Below, one piece after another: positions 1 to 9,553 of a stretch of 61,854 bases of DNA. Each line of letters opens with the position of its first letter. The first letter of the stretch is position 1. The stretch is from Penium margaritaceum. Taxonomy: Eukaryota; Streptophyta; Zygnematophyceae; Desmidiales; Peniaceae. Both the position numbers and the translations under genes were made by a program. The stretch is taken from NCBI GenBank assembly GCA_023375785.1, contig SZWC01000850.1, forward strand, positions 227,552-289,405, written 5' to 3'. The notes below the pieces were generated by a model, which saw only the letters and a program-made list of their open reading frames with translations, was not told the origin of the DNA and ran no database searches.

Positions 1-1
1 A

Positions 2-1655
2 CGCACTGTAGCCCAAGAGCAGGGTGAGTACAACTCTGTGCCGAGAGAGCTTCTAACACCCACTGATCTGGCAAGCACAGAGTCAAGTGCGCCTCAGTCA
101 CCCCCTGGGCTGCGAGGTGATGCTCCCACAGAGTCGGGAAAAACTGTCACACCTGAACCCGAACCTGTAAAACGCGCTTTGAGGGACATCCCACGCGTTA
201 ACTATCGACAGTTCTATCACATGACTGGTCCCAACTCCACACAGCACCAACAGGTGGAGCCCCTGACCCTGTCTGAGGCAAGGGGGCACCCTGAAGCACC
301 TGAATGGGAGAAGGCCATGACTGCCGAGATCAACGCTCTTTTGGAGCATAAGGTGTTCGAGGTTGTGGCTCTTCCACCTGGCCGAAAGGCCATAGATGTG
401 AAGTGGGTCTTCAAGCTGAAGAGGAACTTGGCTGGCCTAATTGAAAAATACAAAGCCAGGCTGGTAGCTAAGGGATTTCATCAAATTCCAGGACAAGATT
501 TCACTGACACTTATGCCCCAGTAGGCAAGTATGGCACCGGCAGAGTGCTGTTGGGCGTGGCCGCCCATGAAGACTGGGAGATTCATCAAATGGACGTAAA
601 AAATGCTTTTCTGAACGGCCCTCTGGAGGAGGAACTGTATGTCAAACAGCCAGAAGGGTTTGAGGATGGAACAGATTGCATCTGGTTTCTGCTTAAAGCT
701 CTTTATGGACTGAAGCAAGCACCCCGGTGTTGGAACAAAGAGATTAGTCGCACTCTCATGACTAGGAAATTCACACAGAGTGTTTGTGATCCTTCCTGCT
801 TTTTACGCTGGGACGATGGAGTACCTGTCATGCTGTTGGTCTATGTCGATGACCTGTTGCTCTTGTCCCCGTCGCTCTCTCTCATCACACGCACAAAGGC
901 CCTACTGACTGAGCACTACAACATGACGGACTTGGGGGAGGCAAGCAACTTCTTGGGCATGACTATCATCAGAGACAGATCTGCACGCACACTCTCACTG
1001 CATNGCATCCACCACACGTCCAGACATCTCCTGTGCAGTCAATGTGCTGGCTCAATTTGGTCAACAACCTCGCAGCGCGCATCAAAAAGCACTGCTGAAA
1101 CTGCTGCGCTACGTGCTGGACACTGCTGGCCTTGGTTTGGTCTTTGCTCCCACAGCGTGTCGCTTGCTGGATGGGTTTTGTGACAGCGACTATGCGCGAG
1201 ACCGTCAGGCCCGTAGTCGTGGTGGGTATGTGTTTCGTCTGTGGGGCACGGCTGTATTGTGGAGAAGTGCAAAACAGTCCTGTGTGGCGCGCAGTGTGGC
1301 AGAAGCGGAGTACATGGCATTGGGTGAAGCAGCATGTGAGGGTATCTGGCTGGTGCGCTTGCTTGAGGAATTGGGTCTGAATGTGCAAGCGGTCCCACTG
1401 CACAGCGACAGCTCCGCCGCACGCAGCATTGCAGCAAATGATGGTGTGTTGCATCCACGCACAAAGCACATTAACGTCGAACATCACTTCGTCCGTGAGG
1501 CAGTGGAATCAGGAGCCATTCAAGTCAAGCCCATCAGCGGGAATGCACAACTGGCAGATTTCCTCACTAAAGCACTTCCCTCCACTGCACTACAACTCCA
1601 ACTCCATCATCTTGGTTGTGCACCCTCTGCACCCATGGCCAAGGGGGCGTGTTAA
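2..1655 (+). pseudogene. Copia element A: pol fragment (RT and RNase H)
   Basis: This is the 3' part of a Ty1/copia polyprotein. The frame is already open at the window edge, so gag, protease and most of integrase lie outside. Reverse transcriptase motifs appear in order: KARLVAKGF near 457, HQMDVKNAFLNG near 585-620, LYGLKQAPR near 700 and the catalytic YVDD at 842. At the lone n (1004) the frame changes and roughly 75 residues expected between the RT thumb and the TRPDI motif are missing, so the n probably marks a collapsed gap rather than one base. Reading resumes at RPDISC near 1020. RNase H follows with DSDYARDR near 1185, EAEYMALGE near 1300 and the terminal ADFLTKAL near 1552. The TAA stop overlaps the start of the LTR. 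Family assignment is firm; functionality is unlikely because of the break. Confidence 0.9.
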
Positions 1656-1988
1656 TCCTCCCTGTATATATGTACGAATCTGCGGTGGCCATGAGTGTGC
1701 AGGGCTTGCTGACTCTGAGAGCGGAGGTGATGCACAGTGAGCGCGTGCGTCAGCACTGAGCACACCAGACATCCACTTCTCTTCCCCTCCTGTGCTCGTT
1801 TCCCTCTTGGCAGCAATGCCCCAGCTCCAGCCCTTCAGCCAAGACTACTGCTAGATTAGTCATAGGGGACCTAGTGTGGTCCTGTCTTTTATTTGATCCT
1901 GCATGCTTGATGTTTGAGTTCGCAGACCTAGATGTGACCTCGAAGTCAAGGCTGGGTATTTCTGACTGACGTAGGTCGTGCGCAAACA
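1650..1988 (+). repeat. 3' LTR of copia element A (tentative ends)
   Basis: A polypurine tract, AAGGGGGCG (1641-1649), sits directly before TGTTAATCC, the expected start of a 3' LTR downstream of RNase H. I place the end at CGCAAACA (1981-1988), giving a 339-bp TG...CA unit whose tips are near-inverted (TGTT and AACA). The 5' LTR is outside the window, so the right end is inferred and no target duplication can be checked. Confidence 0.6.
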
Positions 1989-2420
1989 TGGAACCGGCCT
2001 AGAGCCGGATTTAGGGTCGTGCGCGGAATTTCTGCGCACCTAGGAATTGAGGGCCGGCGAGCTTCGCTCGCCGGCCGATGGGTGGGCTCAAGTAGCGAGT
2101 CCCACCCCCTAGAGCTCTTCGATGCTCACGCTCAACACTTGTACTTTTTTTACGACGGATCAATGGCCGCCCCTCACCCAACCATAACTCACTCAAATCA
2201 GCACCGTTTTGCACGAAACAAGTTGCAATAGATTCGTCTCGTTCCCTTTAAGTTTTGGCATAAGAAACATCTCATGTACTCATGAAGCTTACTTTTTGAA
2301 AAAAAATTCAGCTATCGATGTGACACTGCCAACACTGTTACAAAAATTGTATATGTTTCACACTTTAGGCTGAACCTACGTTCTAGGGGCTTCAATTGCA
2401 ATGCAGCATTCCCATGTTAA
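1989..2420. other. Non-coding stretch with one perfect hairpin
   Basis: No gene is visible here. At 2052-2076 there is a perfect inverted repeat with an 11-bp stem (GGCCGGCGAGC with GCTCGCCGGCC) and a three-base loop, TTC. The sequence to 2250 is moderately GC-rich and then becomes AT-rich up to the hAT remnant. It could be host flank or an unrecognised short element. Confidence 0.5.
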
Positions 2421-5400
2421 TCAGAAAAACAATGAATAGCAATTGGATAAGCAAGCATTGCATGAACAGTAACACAGTGTCATCGTTGTAAAACGCAAGA
2501 TGCACAAGTTGGTTGCAATGAACATGAAACTGAGCTCCATTACATCGTCATCATCATTAACATCATCGCCATCGCCATCCCCTTCTTCCTCCCTTGCCCC
2601 CTCCTCTTCCTCCCCTTGCCCCTCCTCTTCCTCCTGCTCCTCCTTCTCCCCTTCATCTGCATCATTCTCCTCGTCAGATGCATCTGTGGCATCTGGGACA
2701 TCATCGACCTCGTCATTGGAGTCGGGAAGAGTTGGAGCCGTGACGAGGCCCTTCCTCACCTGTGCCACCACCTTGCGTACCTCCCTCTGCCTTCCTCTCC
2801 TTCCACTCCTCCCGGATGAGCTCAATGGCCAGGATACCGTTGGGAGCGACTGGGAAGTCCACCAATGCTGGGTTGTTAATCCACGTCTTCAAGCAGAGGA
2901 GGTCCTACATAATTGCAATTTCCAGGCTGTGCCACATATCTGTCACGACACACCCACCCAAAGAAAACATACGCTCACATGGGGTGGATGTGGCAGGTAC
3001 TGCAAAGAGGTCAAGGACCACCAAAGCAAGTGTTGGGCACATGCTTTGGTGCTCCTTGTAGAAGTACAACACGTTGTACTCCTCAATCTCTTGCTCCAAC
3101 GAGTCCGGTACAACACTCGTCGGCTCGGCCTCGGGCTCTTCAAACAGCGCGTCAAGCGTGTCCTCAAGAGCCATGTCCACCATGTAATTCTTGGGATGCT
3201 TCTGTGGACGGTGCTTTCCCTTGCCTGTGTTGGTGGTGTTGCGCAGCTGGCGAGCGGGGGCACTGCTGGTTGAAGCCTGGTTGTTTTTGTTGCTGGCTCG
3301 ACTGGACTGTGTACGAGAACGGCTGCCGTGCATAGAGGGAGTACTTGCTTGGGTGGAGACGGCTGCACCTGCAGCCTCATTTTCATTACCGTCATCATCG
3401 TGTGTAGCTCGAGCACTTGCTTCTGCCTCTTCTGCTGCTGATACTGTGGCTGCTGCATTTGCAATCTCCTTGTTTTCCTGGTCATGGATGAAATATGGCC
3501 GGAGCTCCTCCACAATGCGCACCTCCAATTCTGCAGCCTACTTAATCCCCATCTGCTTGTCCGCGTGGTAGAAGTAGCGTAGGCAAAAACGCGGATCGGC
3601 AAACGTCACCACCATGTGCCGCATGTTACACTTCTTGACATACTTCTCCAGCTGAATGACAGCATAACTCACATGAATCAGATTGAAAAGTAGGATAAAC
3701 TTGCATGATGCACTGCACAGTGCACTTGTACAGCACTGTGCACATCCCCCCCCCCTATCCCTCCCCCCCTCCCCCTCCAAGCTCGGACAGCATCCTGCAC
3801 AACCACATTTGCATGCATTTATGCATAATGCACTTCATAGTGTACCTGCACAACACTGTGCACATCCCTCCCTCTCCCCCTACCCCCCTCCCCCTCCAAC
3901 CTTGGACAGCACCCTGCACAACCACATTTGCATGCATTTATGCATAATGCACTTCATAGTGTACCTGCACAACACTGTGCACATCCCTCCCTCTCCCCCT
4001 ACCCCCCTCCCCCTCCAACCTTGGACAGCACCCTGCACAACCACATTTGCATGCATTTATGCATAATGCACTTCATAGTGTACCTGCACAACACTGTGCA
4101 CATCCCTCCCTCTCCCCCTACCCCCCTCCCCCTCCAACCTTGGACAGCACCCTGCACAACCACATTTGCATGCATTTATGCATAATGCACTTCATAGTGT
4201 ACCTGCACAACACTGTGCACATCCCTCCCTCTCCCCCTACCCCCCTCCCCCTCCAACCTTGGACAGCACCCTGCACAACCACATTTGCATGCATTTCTGC
4301 ATAATGCGCTTCACAGTGCACTTGCACAGGAATGTGCACATCCTCCCTCCGCCCTCCCCCTCCAACCTTGGAAAACACCTTTTCCTAGACCACCTTGAAG
4401 ACATCCTTCAGTTCCAGCAGCATGTGCTCCATGGTGTCCAGTAGCGCCTTCGTCTTCTGCTTCTTCTTTATAGCCCCCGCCTTCACCATCCAGGCGTGGA
4501 TCTTGGCCAATAGCAGACTGAAGAACGGCAAGACCAAACTGATCGTCGGATATGCCTGGCCGCTGATGTTGTCGGTGAATGCCTTGAATGGATTCACCAC
4601 CACCACAACGAGCCCCATGAGCTCCCATCTAGCCTCTGATGGCTGCAGGTGGGGTGCTTTTGCCTGTAGCCAGATGTCAAGCGGCTCTTTGAGGTGCACC
4701 ACCCTATGGCACATGTTGAGGGTGGAGTTGTACCACGTGGAGGTGTCTGCATGCAGCGAGAGGTAGGTGATGCCGCACTCAGCTGCAGTCGCCATAAGGC
4801 TCTCCAGTCGCCATAAGGCTCTCTTTGTGACAAAATTGACAATGTTGCGTGCTGTTGCAAGGTGCGCAAGCAGATTGTTGCTCTTCAGCAAGTCCTACAC
4901 AGTGATGTTCATGCTGTGGCCCATGCAACAGATGTGGCCATCCTTGGAGAAGGTTGGGTGGTTCACAAGGATGTAGTTGTTGATCATGGGGTCGTTAACG
5001 GTGTTGTTGTTGACAGTGATGGCGTAAAATGTATCCCAAAAACCCCAATCCCGCACTACACCAATGCAAGAAAACGTACACATTTTCGGCCGTGGCAGCG
5101 TCACTAACATGGGGGAACGCATGGGCGACACTCTACATCTGCCACGACTCGATCCAGTGCACAGTGACGCCGGGGTAATTGACGTTGACGTCAGACTACC
5201 ATCTGTCGGTGGTGAATATCACACCGGACTGGATGGACTGGAACATGCGCATGAGAGGCCTGCGGTATGCGGCAGCGGTGAGCCCGATCTTTTTGCTGAG
5301 ATTGAGGCGGCCAGGGAGCACTGTGTATGGGTTGCAATGAAAAAATGCACGCTTCAACCACAGTGACTCAATGGATGCAATAGACAGCATCTGGACTACG

Positions 5401-5922
5401 ACGTGCTTCCACACACAAGTCTGAAAATGTATTTTTTTAAAGCCACTCCAACCCCTACCACCGCCCGAGAAACCTGCGAGTTCGACCCGTCAACAACAGC
5501 TGTAGTCTCAGCAGCATGTGTGGTGACAGCTAGCAGATTCTGCGACGCCTCCAGCGCCTTCAACTCCTTCCATTTTGCCTGATGGTCTGCACGGAGGTGC
5601 TTCTACATCCCTGAAGTTTGCCCATCTCTAAAGGTGTGGGTCCCTTTCTTGCCAGGCCTGATCAGACACAAGCCACACCGAGCCCGGTAATTGCCCTCAA
5701 GACACACCACAGTGAACACCGTCTAGACAACAGAAGGATTGGCCTTCTGTTTGCTCCGATCAGGCTTCACCGGTGGAATGCCGGCAGCAGCGGCAAAGGC
5801 AGCGGGGCAACGGGGGCAGCGGATCCGGCAGCCGCCGGGGTGACTGCAGCTGGCGTGGTCGACCCTCCTTCACTGGTTGGGTTTGTATTGGCAGGCGTAG
5901 ATGCAGCCTGTGAGGAAGCCAT
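2421..5922 (-). pseudogene. hAT-superfamily transposase, decayed, split by a minisatellite
   Basis: This is a cut-and-paste DNA transposase of the hAT (Ac/hobo) type. The start is chosen at the ATG whose complement is 5920-5922, followed by an Ala/Pro/Thr-rich leader. A BED-type zinc finger follows (CGLC...KHLRADH, about 5670-5590). Catalytic-core pieces are TTDRW near 5200, VNNNTVNDPMINN near 5010-4980 and the conserved C..GH.MN..V.DLLK block near 4925-4885. The C-terminal dimerisation motif (PATSTPCERMFSLGG) lies near 3000. An acidic Glu/Asp tail encoded by (TCC)n ends at a TGA at 2421. Eight in-frame stops interrupt it, all TAG (complements at 5723, 5603, 5196, 5133, 4895, 4385, 3538, 2905), plus at least three frameshifts. 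The 119-bp array at 3700-4376 lies between coding blocks and may occupy a former intron. No terminal inverted repeats or 8-bp target duplication were recognised. Confidence 0.85.
3700..4376. repeat. 119-bp minisatellite, about 5.7 copies
   Basis: Units begin with AACCACATTTGCATGC at 3801, 3920, 4039, 4158 and 4277, exactly 119 bp apart, with diverged partial units at both ends. The inner copies are almost identical; the outer ones carry substitutions. Each unit has a CT-rich half (CCCTCCCTCTCCCC) and a half rich in short palindromes (TTTGCATGCATTTATGCATAATGCA). The array lies inside the hAT remnant. Confidence 0.97.
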
Positions 5923-6639
5923 GCTGAAGCGCAACTGGCTGCACAGTCGTCGTCTCTGTCCTGCTGTCCAATTCGGCAGGGAGAGAGAGCAAACAGTCGC
6001 TCTCTCTCAAGTGTCTCACTCAGAGTGTCACACTCTTGCTCTAGCTCGCAAAAGTGAGAGCGCGAGACTCGGGCTGACCTGGCCTGATCGGGATTTTGTG
6101 TCTGGGATGCTGTGAAGAGAAGAATGTCTGGCGGACGTGGACACTCTGTGCGTCACAGGGCGGTCACGTGGACCACACTCCACCTACGCAGTGAAACCCT
6201 ACAGCCGTACCTGTGGCCAGGTGACGTGAGGCGGCGCACTCCTGGCCGGGTATGTGGCCGAAGGGATAGGGCGGCACACTTCACGGTGACGTGGATTAAA
6301 CCATCCGTCAGGGTTTTGGGGTGTTGATCTCGAACCTCCTCGCTTTTTCCTCTCCCCCCTCCCCCCACATACCTTGTATCGCGAGTCCCACTCGCGATTC
6401 TTGTATAAGGAGACACTCCGAGTCCGATACAAGACAAATGGGCAGACTCGGACTCGCGAGTCTGAGGCCGGACTCGGAATTGCGAGTCTGGCTTGCGAGA
6501 CTCAGAAAATGGCTATCAGGCTTAGTTGCTTGAACCACTCCTTGTGCGTGGTCACACTCTCGGTGCAGCCTGAATCTATGTACCAAGCTAGGTCTTCCAA
6601 CTCCATCCGCGACAAGTCGCCATGTACAGCTGGTCTAGC
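5923..6639. other. Non-coding region with GACTCGCGAGTC-type palindromes
   Basis: No gene is recognised. Between about 6380 and 6510 variants of GACTCGCGAGTC recur, including the perfect 12-bp palindrome at 6451-6462 and shorter forms (GCGAGTCCCACTCGCGA near 6380; GCGAGACTC at 6061 and near 6497). This could be the outer part of the hAT element or an unrelated short-palindrome cluster. Confidence 0.5.
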
Positions 6640-7540
6640 ACCTCCTTGGAAACATTCATGCTACCAAAGTGGCGCACACCTCCCTCGTTCTGCTGCTGCT
6701 ACTGCAGCTGCTATTGCTGCTGCCGCTACTGTGGTTGTTGTTGCTTCTGAGGCTGGTGCTGGTGAGGTTGTTGTTGCTGCTGCTCTTTCTGGTCCGTCTT
6801 CCACTTTCAACAATTCTTCTTGTAGTGCCTTTCATTCTGGCAGTAGTGGCACTTGCCTTTCTTCTTGCCTTTCTGCTGCCCTGATTGCTGCTGCTAGTTG
6901 CGGTTGCCCATGGCCACAAAAGCTGTTTTTGTGTCGCTGCTGCTGATGTTGCTCTTGGCTCCATTGCGGCGTAGCTTCACCCACACCAAGTGAGTGTAGA
7001 TGAAGTCCAGGTTGAGAGTAGGCTGGCACTCCATCATCTCCCACACTGTTTCATAGCTTGAGGGGAGATCCCTCAGCAAGAGGAGGATGAAGTGAGTCGC
7101 CTCAACAGGATTCCCGGCTGCTTTCAACTGCTTAGCGAGGTCCTTGGCCTTGTCCAGATACGCCTCCATCCCTTCACCACTTTGCATCCTTGATGCCATC
7201 ATCTTGTCCTCCAAAAGCATGAGGAAGGCTGGATCCTTACTCTCATACTTCTTGCACAACGCCTCCCATCCCTCCTTTGCCACTGCCGTCTCGATGAAAA
7301 ACACCCAGTAGGCCTGCCTTTCCTTCTTCCTCCACTCTTCAGACACTGCTACTCCAACTGCATATGAACCTGCACCGGATGCACCCTTCTATGGCATCTT
7401 GTCCGCCATCACCTGCGTTGCGGTGGTGCCCACTGCTTGCGGAACTGGAGCTGGCTCTTCACTGCTCACCACCTCCTACAACCCACTCCTCCAAGAGAAG
7501 GCGGGTGCTGATCTTCCAGAAGGCAAAGTTGGCGCGTCTT
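6640..7540 (-). pseudogene. Copia gag fragment (UBN2-like plus CCHC knuckle)
   Basis: This is a capsid/nucleocapsid remnant read leftwards. An N-terminal block like the usual gag start (FWKISTRLLLEEW) lies near 7530-7490. A uninterrupted middle (7346-6894) has the gag pattern KKYESKDPAFLMLLEDKM...YLDKAKDLAKQL...LLRDLPSSYETV. The knuckle KCHYCQNERHYKKNC (C-x2-C-x4-H-x4-C) follows near 6850-6810, then a Gln-rich tail encoded by (CTG)n. Stop codons separate these parts. The family differs from the gag of element B to its right, and it abuts the B-type LTR end without a PBS, so it looks like an older scrap beside the LTR. No pol follows it. Confidence 0.8.
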
Positions 7541-8230
7541 TTTTGTCAGAAATTGGGGTGTACTTCCAACGTGGCTTGAGTGGTCTTCTATGTTCACGGC
7601 TACTTTTGTGCGGGTTAATCTGAGTCTATGCGTGAGCTTTTTGGTCGCCTCACACTGTGTTTGTGGGAGTGGAAGAAAGTTGTGAGACAGTCAGTTTTAC
7701 AAAGGGAATAGCAAAAGTTTGCATTACTTTGTGAACATGGACATGATGTAAACATTTGTAGGGCCACTTATGAGCTCTCCAATACATGAAACCGCACGCA
7801 ATTTGGATCACTTTAGCTCCCGCTACGTGAGCCAAAGCGTAGTACCCCAAACCAGCCGCTCAGTCGGCGGTGCGCAACACGTCACCCGTTGAGGTGCCCA
7901 CACACATCAAGGACACATCAAAATGCTATTCCGGAGGCACATGTTGGCCTGAGGGTGTGTATGCACCATGGAGGGTCCCTAGCAGTGGCTGGTTCACACC
8001 ACCAACTGTTTTTGGAGAGACTGACACTGTTTAGGCAACTGGTTCCAAGGATGGCAGAAAACTGGTCAGAGAGTGAGGCGATAGTTTTGGCCTGAATTGA
8101 CTGGGAATAAACACTTGATCAAGGCTCACAAGTGGTGGAATTTTATAGCCACTGATATAAGCTTTCCAGAACACCAAAGCATGCCAGATTGGAAGCTTCC
8201 TAGCAGATTCTATGGCTTCTAGAGTGTCTA

Positions 8231-8895
8231 TTGGTAGGCTGTCCTTTATCCCACCTAGGAAGGCATCAATTCCCTAATCTAGAAGCTTCTGCCCCTTCCT
8301 AGATTCCTCAGCTTGCTTCTAGTAGGAGGGAAGGTGTCCAGAAGACCAAGATACCTCTAGATGCCTTGTAGGACAAGTCACCCCTTCTAGAAGGTGTGCC
8401 ACCTTCCTGGACCCTCACCTGGCCTTCCAGAAACTTAAAGAGGAACTCTAGAGGTTGAGCTAGCATGCTGGCATCTATTTTCCACCTCCCTTGAGGCAGG
8501 GCAGAATTTCATCTTGTGGGACTTGAACCTGGGCCCGTGCCTCTAGAGGTGGACACCATTANCTTGGTAGGCTGTCCTTTTCCCACCTAGGAAGGCATCC
8601 CTTCCCTCCTCTAGAAGCTTCTGCCCCTTCCTAGATTCCTCAGCTTGCTTCTAGTAGGAGGGAAGGTGTCCAGAAGACCAAGATACCTCTAGATGCCTTG
8701 TAGGACAAGTCACCCCTTCTAGAAGGTGTGCCACCTTCCTGGACCCTCACCTGGCCTTCCAGAAACTTAAAGAGGAACTCTAGAGGTTGAGCTAGCATGC
8801 TGGCATCTATTTTCCACCTCCCTTGAGGCAGGGCAGAATTTCATCTTGTGGGACTTGAACCCGGGCCCCTGCCTCTATAGGTGGACACCATTAAC
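8231..8895. repeat. 333-bp tandem repeat around a single n
   Basis: TTGGTAGGCTGTCC begins at 8231 and again at 8564. The two copies differ at several sites (for example TTTATCCC versus TTTTCCC, and CGTGCCTCTAGAGG versus CCTGCCTCTATAGG), so they are not a simple exact assembly echo. The n at 8562 lies at the junction. Either a real tandem duplication or two allelic or paralogous contigs joined end to end. Confidence 0.85.
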
Positions 8896-8912
8896 CACTA
8901 AGCCACTAAGGC
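8845..8912 (-). promoter_or_regulatory. tRNA-like segment with Pol III A and B boxes in LTR L
   Basis: Read on the minus strand, the A box TGGCTTAGTGG (8905-8895) fits the consensus TRGCNNARYNGG. The B box GGTTCAAGTCC (8861-8851) fits GGTTCRANTCC. Their starts are 44 nt apart, as in ordinary tRNA genes, and a T-arm-like GGG...CCC stem frames the B box. It begins about 64 bases from the LTR start. No intact acceptor stem is evident, so this is a tRNA-derived relic or promoter, not a tRNA gene. Confidence 0.65.
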
Positions 8913-9553
8913 TTGTTTTTTTTGGTGTTCCTTTTTGGAGTCACTCCTACCATGGTGAGGAGTATTACTCCAACAGCACAGATGTCCCTACGTGTAGCGA
9001 CGGTTCCCTACGCTCCTTTGGGGTTTGTTTTAATGAGTTAATCATCGTGTTTGGTGATGGGGATTGATGTGGTTTGAAACTTGTTTGCGGACTTGCAGTC
9101 AGAATTTTGACAAGTCACCGAGTAACAAACTGTACTACTGAGTTTCGGACTCCGAGCGAGGATTTTGGCTATGTCCCTTAGTAAAAATACTGCACTATTG
9201 AAACCTGACGAATCATCCACTGAACGCTTTGGCAGTCCTTCCGGAGCAAAATCCCCAGATGGCATTTTGTTACTCATTCCGGTCAATTATTCACCAGCAT
9301 TTGAACCGCGGCCAGCTCCCAAATCCGTTGCGCACAACCCAACTTTGGAAGCCATATCTCCCTCGTTACTTGTCCAATTCAAGGGAAGCAACTTCCACCC
9401 GATTGAGCAATGTGTCAAATTCTATGGTCACTCCTCCACTTTAGGATCCGAGAAATCCTTGAGTCACTAGATCCAATGACGAGAAGTTTCCTCTCTCTGG
9501 CGGCTCGTCGGCGCCTCCTTGCAACACACTTGGGCATGCAGAGGGGCAAATAT

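Larger units (their letters stand above)
7942..8975 (-). mobile_element. Solo LTR L, inserted in the B LTR (TSD GCACA)
   Basis: The insert runs TGTTGGCC...CCAACA, has perfect inverted tips TGTTGG/CCAACA and is bounded by the 5-bp duplication GCACA, all hallmarks of an LTR; no internal region is present. A 333-bp segment is repeated around a lone n (8562), so the true LTR is probably near 700 bp, similar to the LTRs of C and D. A tRNA-like segment on the minus strand fixes the likely orientation. The parent family was not identified elsewhere in the window. Confidence 0.75.

Noticed and set aside
3700..4376. Regular repeats as a CRISPR array
   Set aside because: Units are contiguous 119-bp repeats without unique spacers, inside a eukaryotic transposon.
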